Source: Anastatus disparis
Lineage: Eukaryota; Arthropoda; Insecta; Hymenoptera; Eupelmidae
DNA length: 64,000 nt
NCBI GenBank assembly: GCA_017163975.1
Contig: JAFFSR010000004.1
Location: 4,836,001-4,900,000 of the forward strand
Direction of reading: 5' to 3'
The notes beneath the pieces were generated by a model. The model searched no databases, had not been told where the DNA came from, and worked only from the letters and a program-made list of their open reading frames with translations. Shown piece after piece: positions 52,311-63,537 of the stretch. Each line of letters starts with the position of its first letter. Position 1 is the stretch's first letter. A program made the position numbers and the translations under genes.

Positions 52311-52629
52311 TTATTTAATTTGTTTTTAATTCTTTGATGTCATCAAATTTATTTCTGTTTTTTCCATTGGCTTTTTTACGTAGGTTCTGACGTAAAGACG
52401 ATAATAAAAAAAAACAGCTGACGAACAAAGAAAAATTTTGTCAACACGTATCAATTACTGTCTACAGTCTAGCCTGATATCACTATATTAAAAAGGTTAA
52501 CATATAGAGGACAATATCTTCATATAATAACTGTTTTCTAAAAAAAAAAAAAAAAAAATTGTTCACATTTTAACTTCTAAATAACTTCTATAAGGCTTTT
52601 TTAAAATTTTATTTCCTTTAACGTCGTTG
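52311..52629. other. A+T-rich spacer; poly-A run
   Basis: Nothing gene-like. A run of 19 A occurs at 52540-52558. It lies beyond the 3' end of the adjacent minus-strand SINE but has the wrong orientation to be its tail, which would read as T on this strand. Confidence 0.55.
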
Positions 52630-52805
52630 TATTTATGCTATCATTGTGATGATAATTAGCGACAGAAGTCGTCAGTGTGTTTGTGAACAAAGCACATATA
52701 TTATATACAGTGGTGCTTGTATAATTTGGCCGAAAGCGGGATCCGAACCCGGAACCTCAAGATTATGAATCCATCGCTCTACCGAATGAGCCACTGACGA
52801 CCTCA
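52630..52805 (-). mobile_element. tRNA-derived SINE, copy 3 (near full length)
   Basis: On the minus strand the A box is TGGCTCATTCGGTAGAGC (52776-52793) and the B box GGGTTCGGATCCC (52738-52750). The anticodon-position loop TTCATAA gives CAT, unlike the CGT of the other copies. The body words AAGCACCACTGT and GTGCTTTGTTCACAAACA match copies 1 and 2. The 5' edge is shared with copy 1 (TGAGGTCKTC immediately upstream of GTGGCTC), fixing the element's start. The tail AATGATAGCATAAATA resembles copy 2. B-box changes suggest age, although both promoter boxes are still readable. Confidence 0.87.
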
Positions 52806-55800
52806 GTTAGTTATAAGGCATAATAATGAAATTAAATGTATAATTTAAAGATTTTATTTATGATATTATAATAGTAATAAAAAATTATAAAGTAAATGTA
52901 GTTAAACTTCAATACAAAATTAATTGAAAAAAAAAACACAATTTATAACTCGTACAATTTCAAAATATATCGTATAAATGATTTCCAAGCAAAATAAACG
53001 TAAAATGAAGATAAATAAAAAAAGTAATTTTCTTTTTGTGAAAGTGCAAGGCATGAATATGCAAAGATGCTTGCGCTTCCTCGCGCTGCTGAATCTCAGG
53101 CAAAAGAGATATATAACAAGGGGGAGAGAGAGAAGACACGAGTAAAAAAAAAAGAAGCGGACTGAAAGCGTCACGTGTATATACCGAGGAGGAGGCTCAA
53201 AAACACACAAGAGAGATGAGAAAAAAGAAAAACAAATGAAAGCGACACCAAAGTACTTAAAGTATATAGCGTTCATGATACGCTTTTTTGTCTATTCTTT
53301 TTTAATGTGACGTTAACTTTTGTATAAATAATTTCGTAGTAGCTGTTAAAAATTAAAATTTTCATTCAATGATGATTAGAATATTATAATAATTCTCTTT
53401 TTGTTGAAAATAATCAAATTATTTGAAACTTTATTTCTGTGCAACATAATATTATAAATTGTTTATAAAAATTTATTTCTAAAATAACCCATAATATTAT
53501 TTTTAAACAATGTAACTAAAACATTTATATATTTTTCCTAATTATTTTTACTCATAATTAAATTAATATACAGTAGACTAAACATTTATCTTAATACACT
53601 GACTTTTCCAATTAACTTTCATTTTCTTATTTTAATTTTCTTCTTTCTTTCAAACAAGAAATTTTTTATAAAAAAACAAAAGTATTCCAACAATATACTT
53701 ATATAAACTTTTTCCCCTTTCTTCAGAAAGGTCTCCCCTAAAGCATTAAATAAAGAATAAAAAAAACAAAAGCTCTGATCTTACGTAACGATTGGCATTA
53801 TATGTATCGAAAAAGGAAACCTAAGGGTTTTCTTGCGAGATTTCTCTTGTCTCGTATATACAAAAATAAAACCAAAAAAATAATAAAGAGAAACCATGTT
53901 ATGAAAGTGCTTTTGACTTGTCCCTTAAAAAAGTTTTGTACCAATGTGACCTGCACGAATTATTCATCAATGTTCCAATATAAAATTGGACTTGAATAAT
54001 ATGGTTAATTTTCGAACATCTGTTGTGAACGTTCGTACGTAATAAAAGATAATGCCAAATGAATTATTAAAACGAAGATACTTTGTTGCAAGGACTGTTC
54101 CGTTAAACTATTTTCTTTTATTACAACAATCATTTGCTTTATTTCTTAACGTGCGCGCCTGCTGTTGTTTTCTCGAGTTTATATGTATGGAAAGATGTAA
54201 TCAAAAGATAATTTTTGCCCGTACGTAATTTTTTCTTTTATGAGCCTCAGATAAACGACTGGCCATTTTATTAAGGTGAGAAACACTGTCAAGCTGTAAA
54301 AGTATGTATTATTGTTATATTTTTTGCTATCTTTTTTATTGCATACATGGTGGTAATTTTTTAGGATTTTTGCTATGGTTGTTACTGTTTATCTATTATT
54401 TTTGTTTGAATCCGAAGTGTACGTAAATGTGCGTAAAAAGTTTTTAAATACAAGTAGATAAATACAAAATATTTTGTATTAAAAGTGTTACTGTAAATGA
54501 ATATATGAATAAATAATATGTAAAAAAATTTAAGAAATTGAAAACTCCTTAGTAATAGTTTATTATAATTTTAGATTTTTAAAGCATAAAGAAATTTCAG
54601 TTTCTTAATTTGACTTAATTTATTCGTCTCTTAAAATATTGATTGAACTACTATGTCAATCTAATATTATTTATGAAATTCCTCAAAAAATATTATTTAT
54701 AATGCAATTATATTCAAAGTTAAAATAATAAATATTTATGAAATGTAAAAGAACAGAAAGTCAGATGGTTGATGTGTTTTGTTAAAAATAAACAAAACAA
54801 TGAACAGCTGAATGCAGCCAATATTTGTACTAATAATAAACTTTTCTAATAAACAATAAATTCCCACGCGCTTTGTTTTCATGAAATAAAAAATATTTCT
54901 ATAAAATACTTGCACAATATAATAATTATTTTAGGATCACTTTAGATGTTTATTTTAATAAATATTTACACATCAGTAAAGTGTAAATATAATATTAAAG
55001 TACCAAAAACCAATGAAGCGAACATCAATATATGACTTTATTATCTCGTATATAATCCTAAAAAAATAAACAAAAAATACCCTTAAAACTTACACTTCAT
55101 TAAAAAAGCTGTCGAATATACGAGCTCAAGGCAACGATATAATTTTAAAAAAATCTCGTAACAAGCTCACCCACACCTCAGCGATGTTTCCATATTCATG
55201 TAAAACAGCTACACGAAGAAGAAGTGTGTGACCCTTTCTAAAAGATATTTTTCTTTTCGAGTGCTATCCAAGGGAGTGCATATACATATATATTTTAGTA
55301 CCTCCAGACACATGCATCATCTAATTCTTTGTCTTACATACTTTTTCTTTATGCATGCCTAAACAAAGATACGCTTATATATGTACCAAGACTGCGCGGG
55401 AGTCTTTTTAAATAAACCTTTATGCACTATGTACAGCGTATACACGTTTCTATAGCCTCGCATATCTTAAGTTCTAGTCCACATTGTTGATTGTAAACAA
55501 AGAATAATAAAAAGAGTGCAAAATTTTTAATATAAGGTAATGTGGATAGTAAAGATAGTGAGTGATTAAAAAACGAGAAAATCTAATTTGTAAAATTCAA
55601 TAAAACTTGTATTCTAAAAATTGAAAAAAAAAATTCAAAATTAAATAAAAGAATAATTTGAAAAATATGATGATATTGTAAAAACTTTTCACACTTAATT
55701 AACTCCACTTTGTGTGTCAAAAATGAAATGTTAGAAAGGTGTAAAAAAGAATGAAATTTGGGTTAAAAGTGGAAAAATCAATACTTATTGAACCGTGTAA

Positions 55801-56529
55801 CAATCAATTTGGTTCGGAATAAAGCTGAATAAACGCAAGTCTAATGAAAGAATTTAAAACGACATAATTAGGAATTATTTAAAGAAAAGAATCAGCGAAT
55901 TCAAAAGAATTACAAAAGGGCATAGGATCAAGAGGAAAAAAAAATAAAAGAAGAGAAAAAAAAAAGCAAAGTTGGTAGATCGTAATTTCTAGGGAAAGTC
56001 TTTTCATTCGATCATACCATAGAAGAAGCGTAAAAGTACGATAATAATAGATAGGGTAAGAATATATAGGAAAGAATGGCACGCGATATATAAAACCTAA
56101 AGGGGGTTGATAAACTTAAATGAGGCCAAACGAAGCCGGTATAAAGATAATTCCTTGTTGAGATAACAAGGAAAATTTTCGTGATTTGTTATTGATTGAA
56201 AGTTTGTTTATTTCATGAAAAAAAGTGTATTATCCACTTTGTTATGTATCAATTTTTTTTACTTTTTCTATCTTATAAACTAATGATATGAACACACTGT
56301 ACTCTAAATGAAATTTTAATAGAAAAGTTTTCTAAAAATTTGAATTTACTGTGATATCAGGTATGTAGTATTTAAATTTTAATTGATAAAAATATGATGT
56401 AGACGCTGAGATTTTACATTATGACCGTATAATAACAGAAATTTGTATTCAAATTTTATAATACACTTAAATATTTTTTAAGATTAATCACTCAAATAAT
56501 GTATATTTTTAAGTAATGCTTTTTAGTTA
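52806..56529. other. A+T-rich spacer with a purine-rich pocket; no gene seen
   Basis: A purine-rich pocket with CpG words lies at 53040-53280; its minus-strand 118-codon translation is Phe/Leu/Cys-rich and unrecognised. A 10-bp stem, ATATTTACAC/GTGTAAATAT, is at 54962-54990. A mixed pocket is at 55130-55470 and another purine-rich one at 55880-56110. The rest is A+T filler. Confidence 0.5.
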
Positions 56530-57290
56530 ATTAAGTTTTTAGATTTCAAAATATGGAGAAAATCAGAATTTTAGACCTCAACGCTCAAGATTTTTATAGT
56601 TACAGGCAATGAAAAAATGTCATTAAAAAGTTACTAAATCTTTAAAGGTTTATAGTACTTCAGCATCAATAACTAAAAGCTTTAAACTTTTTTCAAATAA
56701 AAGCTGAACTCAAATCCTTTTGAAATAGTATTTCGAGTATATCGAAATATCATGTTTTTCAAAAGTTACAGCTTAATAAAAATTGAACCTGAATTGCATT
56801 TTTAAAGAATTAACAATAAAAAATGAAACGTGATCCAGTTTTTATTACTCTGTAGCTTTTGAAAAAATAATATTTTGATATACTATAACTGCTATTTCGA
56901 AAAAATTTGAGCTTAACTTTCATGAAAAAAGTTTAAGCTTCTACCCTGGTAGAAAAATTGAGCATATTTTGGGCAGAATTTCTGGTCAACGGTAAGTTAA
57001 AATGACACCTATCAAAAAATGTTTGCGAATAATTTCTAGATAGGTGTCATTTTAACTTTTGTTGACCAGAAATTCTGCTCTAAATATGCTCAATTTTCTA
57101 CCAGGGTAGCTATTAATGCTAAAGAACTATAAGCATTTGAAAGTTTAGTAACTTTTCTAATGATATAACTTTAATTGCTTGTAGCTAGAAAAATATTGAA
57201 TTTTCGGATTTAAAATTTTAATATTCTTCATATTTTTATATCTGGAAGTTTGAGCAAAATCCGTGATGGAGGCCTAGATTTCTCCAAGTG
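56530..57290. repeat. Old foldback repeat carrying a nested MITE
   Basis: The left arm (about 56530-56790) and right arm (about 56825-57290) are diverged inverse copies. For example, TCATTAAAAAGTTACTAAAT at about 56620 matches the inverse of sequence near 57140-57165. AAAGCTTTAAACTTTTTTCA near 56680 matches the inverse of 56922-56941. The right arm is interrupted by the MITE at 56944-57106. The outer right segment (57238-57269) is also similar, in inverse, to 31600-31630. Exact outer ends and any target duplication could not be fixed. It is probably a non-autonomous DNA transposon of the same family as 31578-31917. Confidence 0.65.
56944..57106. mobile_element. 163-bp palindromic MITE flanked by TA
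   Basis: The element starts CCCTGGTAGAAAA and ends with the complement TTTTCTACCAGGG. Its two halves pair almost fully, including a perfect 18-bp inner pair (56996-57013 with 57039-57056). TA lies on each side (56942-56943, 57107-57108), as for Tc1/mariner-type transposition. The insertion interrupts the right arm of a larger foldback repeat. The uninterrupted left arm at about 56660-56690 reads straight through the corresponding site with one TA, which supports the TA duplication directly. No coding capacity. Confidence 0.88.
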
Positions 57291-60200
57291 AAAATTGTAT
57301 AAGAAGCAAAAATTTACGTAGCAATAATTACAATATATATATATATACAAATCATATTTACATATTTAAGAATGGAATCATTAATATTAAAGAAGTAAAA
57401 AAATGTATTCATTAAATTTTTGGAATATCGAGAAACATATGACGGTATATTGATGAGAAACAGAATACAATATTAATTTTATTAGAAATATGTTAAAAAT
57501 TTTGCGAATAATTACAGTTCCTCATGTGTAGATTCGGGGGAGCTTGCCTGAACCATCTTCGGTTCTTCACACTTTATAATAATTTTTTGATAACAGAATA
57601 ACTTTAATATAACTAATTACTGCTAATTACTGCTGGAACCGTGTAGTTTAAACTAGATAGAATTCGAAAAAAATATTGAAATTTTTTTTTTACAATAATT
57701 ACAATATAATTTTTAATACTTCAATAATTTATTAGAACAAAATAGAAACTTTATAATGAAAAGTGAAAGAAATAAAGAAAGCCATTTATTAGAAAAAAAA
57801 TTAATGTCAGTTTACTCGAGTAATTTAAAAAATTTTAATTTCATTCAACATTAATTTAAAAGATAAACATAACTTGTGTGTTCATTACACGTTAATGTAG
57901 CATAATCTAAGAGAAAATTTTTTCTTCTTTTTATAAATAAATAAAAAATCTTAAAATTGTACAGCAGTATAAACAAAAAGATTTAAATACATTATTCAAT
58001 TATTCATATTATGGAAAAATTCATAAAACTTACTATAAATCACGCAACAATATTAATTAACAATCACTATTTTTCCGCACATTCATTCTCTTTTAATAAA
58101 ATAAACAACCTTAATAGCATGCTATTAATTAACGAGCCATTTAATTAAAAACTAATCTCATTATTAGCCCATACCATAAAGCTTGGACATTTACGACGAA
58201 AATATTGATTTACTCTTATATTTCATTCCATATAAAAAATTTAAAAGCTAAGAAAATTACTTAGAATAAAAACCATAAAACTAAAGAAAAACAAGTTTTC
58301 ACGTGCACGTTACTTTGCAATGGTTCCACCGTAAAGACGTTATATATTTCATGAATTTTATTACTAAGAAAGAATCACTTTGGAATTCCCTTTTCGTTAT
58401 TATGGGCACGATTCTTTTAAGGTATTGTACTTCGTATTACAATATGCCATTGATTCTTTGCCAACGAACTCTCTCGTGTCATGGGTATTTCTCGATGATG
58501 TATTTATTTAGCCATTTTCTTTTGAAAAGTTAAATATGCACGTGGTTAGGGTATGGCTTTGTACGAGCGTAACGTTATTTACTATAGACAATTGATTTTA
58601 TACGAGGAAATCAATTTTCCTTTCAAATATTATTTTTTTTTTCAATCTTTGTATATTTATTTATTATGGATTTACATATTTTATAAATCGAAAGTTATTA
58701 CTTTGAAATAAAGTTATGTATTATGAAACATATTTTTTTAACTGTAAGTACCTATTTTAAAGTTATATAATACATCTTTTATTCAATCCTCAGATTTGTT
58801 TGTTCAATTCCTTTTATTAAAAAAAATAGTGGCCAGTGATCATTTATATTATGACATTATATCATATTAACTTGTTTATAACAATAAAACTATGACAAAA
58901 CTTTTTAGTTATTTAAATGCTTTATTTTCCTACAATACATAATTCTGAAGGTTTTTCATTATCTTTAAATTGAAAAAAAAACGGACAACCTGACTCATTT
59001 TTATTATAAACGAAGGATAAAACTACTATACATATAAGTCCTTTTTTCATTTGGCCGACAAAAAAAAAATAAAATAAAAAAGAAAGAAATCTATTGTTCT
59101 ACATAATGTCCATTGTTATCGTCCTCGGTGCTACCGAGCGTTATATCTATCATAAGCATTATAGTCTAGGCATAAATTACAAGTCTCTTTTCCACGGTGA
59201 TGCAGATGACGCGTATAATATAACCAGAATGTGTGATGGTTTGTGCGATATTGTAATGCTTTGAATTTTGCATGGAAATTTGAAGATCATAGAATTCAAA
59301 TACATGGCCAGTCTATTGTTGTGTAATTTTAAAATTTTAATTAGAACAATGAATTTTCAGCAGTTATACGTGGTTATTTCGCACGAGATTTGTATTTATA
59401 TTCAGTGTCTAATGTTTTATGGAAATTCGTGATTGAAATGGGTATATACACAAAGTGAAGTTTTGCATAAAAATTACAGCAAACGTTTTTATAATTTTTT
59501 GTGATGACATCTGATAAATTTTACAAAACGTCACTGCAAAAATTATCATCAAGTATACTAAAAATTATTGGAAAATTTTGAATTTTGTCCAATATTTAAA
59601 GGCAATACCCATAAAACCTAAAAATACGCGATATTCTACGACTGAAGTGATGGTTATCGCAATTTTTATAGGAACATCCTCTCCATGTAGATAAAATACT
59701 TTTATTATTATTGTCCTCTCTATTTTTAGATAACATTTGTATATAAATATGAAAAAGTCATGCAAGAATTTCACAAAAAGTTTTTACAAATATTTTTTAC
59801 GAAGTTTCGTGTACATGTATATTTTGTAAAAATTTAAACAATGTTCTTTCAAAAGAGATAAATTTTGGTATAACTAAGGTTTGCTTTATATGAACTAGAA
59901 AAAATCGTTAAATATCCAATCACAAAATTTCTAATTTTCAAAAAAAGAATCTAGCTTTAAATTATAAAAACATTTATAATTAGAAAAAAAAGTTGTGCAC
60001 AATTTTAGACATAAAAATCACAAAGTTATAATAAAATCGATAACCCAAATGCCTCCTTTTAGAAGCATAAAAGATTTATTTTTGTCTAATGTAAGGTCTA
60101 TGCGTTACGTACCGAAATGAAAAAATAAATGCTTATAAATAGATTATTCATGTTAACACGACATGCACCATCGTATAATAATTACGAACACATGTTTTGT

Positions 60201-60327
60201 ATTAATACGCTAATAATGTCCTTGTACTATTAGTATTTTCGTCGGTATGCTTAGTTATACGTTATTTAGAATATTTATTTAAGCTAAATGTCATTGGATT
60301 TTACTTGATAAAGAAAATTATTTTTTA
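57291..60327. other. A+T-rich spacer; no gene seen
   Basis: Almost uniformly A+T. A small mixed stretch at 57525-57570 holds GAACC/GGTTC. A mixed pocket is at 58290-58580 with a 76-codon translation (58303-58533) of fairly mixed composition but no recognised similarity. CpG words appear at 59120-59220. Confidence 0.5.
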
Positions 60328-60331
60328 TTAA

Positions 60332-60756
60332 GGTGACGTAATTTTATAGAAGGATTCTACTTTATCGGCTAATAAGCAATTATATTGAAAATTGCAATTA
60401 TTAAGCAACAATTTTAGAAAACAAAATACATTAACTTTTATGAGCCATAAACATTGTTTAATTAAATTTTCAAGCAAATTGATTCATTAGTCTTCGGAGG
60501 ATTTTGTATTCTTCTATTTGAATAATATTTTAAAAAGATTGGCTCATTGAAAATTGCAAAATATTATCTTATTCAAGAACCCAAAATTCTCCAGAACTAA
60601 TAAGTGGATTCGTTTGAAAATTTAACTGAATAATGTTTATGATTCATATTAAAAGATAATATATTTTGTTTTTTAAAATGATTGCTTTAAATTTAATTAT
60701 TAATATACTTGCTTATTAGCCGATAAGGTAGAATCGTTCTATGTAATTATACCACT
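60332..60756. mobile_element. 425-bp foldback element flanked by TTAA
   Basis: Most of the length is one imperfect palindrome centred near 60545. TTCTACTTTATCGGCTAATA in the left arm pairs with TATTAGCCGATAAGGTAGAA in the right arm (60716-60735). CATAAACATTGTTTAATTAA, at about 60446, pairs with its inverse near 60630-60650. The extreme ends GGTGACGTAATTTTATAGAA and (opposite strand) AGTGGTATAATTACATAGAA are related. TTAA adjoins both ends (60328-60331, 60757-60760). It has no coding capacity and is the third TTAA-flanked element of the window. Confidence 0.75.
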
Positions 60757-61598
60757 TTAAAATAGTTTGATAAAAGCCACTATTTATTAAAAATTCTGTT
60801 GATAATTTGTTCATTATTAAAAATTTTAAATAATAATAATTGAAAACTTAATTCTTTGAACCTCTTCTGGTAATTCTTGCATGATTCAAAACAGTACAAA
60901 ACGTTAAGACTGCTTTTAGTCGAATTCATCTTACTTAGAAATGATGTCACTTCCGGACTAACATTGGGATTACCGAAATAAATTACTAAATCTAACTACT
61001 GCTCTTTGAACTTTCATAAAAAAATTAAAATAAATATCAATAATTTCAGTTAAAAAAAATTTTTTTTTATTTTAAAAATATAACTTATAAGGTATAAATT
61101 GAAATTCATTCAGTTTTCTATTAACATATATTTAAAATGGTTTTTCTGCAAGCAAATATTTTGAAATAAACATATTATTTGTAAACATGTAATCAAATCA
61201 AAATAATTATTAAAATAAAAATTTATTGTAAAAAAATATTTATTAAAAGAAAAAACTCTATATTCTAGTTTAACAACAAATTTATTTTTATAGAATACAA
61301 ACTATTTTAAATGATGAAAAATAACATATTTATTTGAATAAATAAAAATATCAGTTCGGTAAATATTATTTCAAAGTCTCAATCCTAACTATAGGTTTCG
61401 AAATATCAAGAAAAAATAACAAAAATAAAATTTTCAAATTCACTAAAACACATGATAGCCAAACTCAACATTAAAATATTGACAACTTCAGCAATAATAT
61501 TCTCACACTTTCGACACATCTTGAAGTAACATTCAAATATCCAACAGCGAACAAATTCCATCCTCTTGTACCTAGAAAAATAAAGTTAATACTTTGAT

Positions 61599-61626
61599 TC
61601 TCTCTTTCTCTCTCTCTCTCTCTCTC
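61599..61626. repeat. (TC)n microsatellite
   Basis: Interrupted once by TT; the uninterrupted part is 61607-61626. Confidence 0.9.
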
Positions 61627-63516
61627 ACAGTTGGCTAAAGCAACAGCCTTTAAACACATGTTGATGATCCCTCCTTTTTCGAGCGTATAATGTGATACAT
61701 ACAGTAGAAAAGCTAGTTACATAGAGCAAAACCAATATGTTCTATTAAAGAGAAAAAATTCTTGTACATTCAACTTGCAAGTTTTCTTTCTTTGCACATT
61801 ACAACCAGATGTACGAAAAAAAGGAGAGAAAAAAATTTTTTCATCGTTAACTTTAACACACAGCTGTTAATAAAGAGGGGTAAAGGCATCTAGAACATAA
61901 TGTAGGACAATAGGTTTTCTCTTTTAACTTTTTCTTGAAAAAAAAAATATAACTTTACAACGAACTGCAAACTGCCTTGCCTGAGAACATTATAAGAGAA
62001 AGATTAGACATGCTTTTCATAGCGGCCAACGACCGTCTTCTCTCTCTCTACGTGCTTGTCTAAAAAGTCATATGTTCTTCGTGTCTTACTGGTGAGAATC
62101 TTTCGTAAAAATATAAATATATACCCTCGCGAAAAAAAGGTGCGGTCCGGGCTTCGTGCACGTGAGCAGAAATATAAAAATATATAAATTTATATGAATT
62201 CGATGAGAAGTGAATTTATTGAGAAAATTGTCAAACCGTTTACATATATGCGTCGAATTGATGATGATGTTTTTATTGATTTTGTGGAAGCGCAGTACGA
62301 GAATAAAGATTATTCGGAAAAAATACTATGTATCAAATGAGTGTTTTATTGATATACCTAAGTTCTTTTAAACTTTTTTTATTGATATTTAGATTCTCGG
62401 AACGTCTATAGATAATCGCGACGCGATAAATTTTATCTACATCGTACGGTAGTCACAATTTTATAAACATTATATAAAAAATATTGCGATTGCTGAGTAA
62501 GTGTATTTCAAATAAATGTCGTTATATAAATGTTATATAAAATAAATGACATGGATTTTTATAAAAAAATCAATTCGAATAACTTTGGAAAAACACATTA
62601 GTTCGAGAATCAATGTTTTATTGTATATCGTAAATTTAGTTGTTTTATTTTATAACGTTATTTGTAAGAAAAAATATTTTAATCAATAAATACATTGAAT
62701 AATACATGATTGCTTAAAAATAACAAAATATATTTATTATATCAAGAGAAATTTAAATAGAACCTTCCATGATTGAAAAGTCATTTGCAATGCTTTATAC
62801 ACGATTTACAATAAAAACAAGAAAAAACAAAGTAAATCAATTCACGATTAATTAATTTCAAGTACTTAAATTAATATTCCACGCGTGTTATAAGAAAAGA
62901 AAGAAATAATAAAAAGAGAACATAACATGCATCCTCGATGCATAAAACGTCATATAAGAAGCATATGCAACACTTTAGCCATTATCATTCCTTTTAGATT
63001 TTTATTGCTCTCTATGTACTTCATTCTTCGCGTTATGCAGCCTTTGTGTGTGCTGTTCACCGATTTATTTCTTCGCTTTCAATTCATCATACGCGCTCGA
63101 CGCATACACAGCCACATCGTGACAAGGCGAGTTTTTCACATCGAATACCTAATAATAACAATAGAAGAAAAAAGTAATAAAGAAGCGACAAGTAGGCACA
63201 GTCTCTCTAGGAAAAATTTTTGACTAATGTGCTTGGTTTATAATAATTCTTTCATTTTATTTTTTTTTAAACGAACCGTGAAATCGTAAGATATTGTCTT
63301 TGTCAAGGTTGAAAATTACGTTACCTTCGGCAAAACGAAAAATTTCTAAAAATTCTAAAAAAATCTCATTTGGAGGTAATAATAGTTCGATGTATTGGTT
63401 CGATAGTAAAGACAAAAGATATCTTGAAGTACATTATAAAGCGCATGTGTATGCATGCTGTGCATACGTGTTGAATACACGTACGCTGCATGCGCGAAAT
63501 ACAAAATCAAACCGAT

Positions 63517-63537
63517 CATCGATAACCGTTATCGATG
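63517..63537. promoter_or_regulatory. Perfect palindrome with DREF-like core
   Basis: CATCGATAAC and GTTATCGATG are exact complements around one C. Each arm contains ATCGATA/TATCGAT, close to the insect DRE core TATCGATA bound by DREF. It sits in a cluster of symmetric words (GCATGC, TGCATACG, ACGTGTTGAATACACGT). Binding is inferred from the motif only. Confidence 0.35.

Noticed and set aside
52540..52558. Poly-A run as the tail of the adjacent SINE
   Set aside because: The SINE is on the minus strand, so its tail would appear as T on the plus strand. Orientation is wrong and a gap of about 70 bp separates them.
52920..53276. 118-codon minus-strand open frame
   Set aside because: Phe/Leu/Cys-rich translation of a purine-rich pocket. 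Hydrophobic look comes from T-rich codons, not from a membrane-protein pattern.
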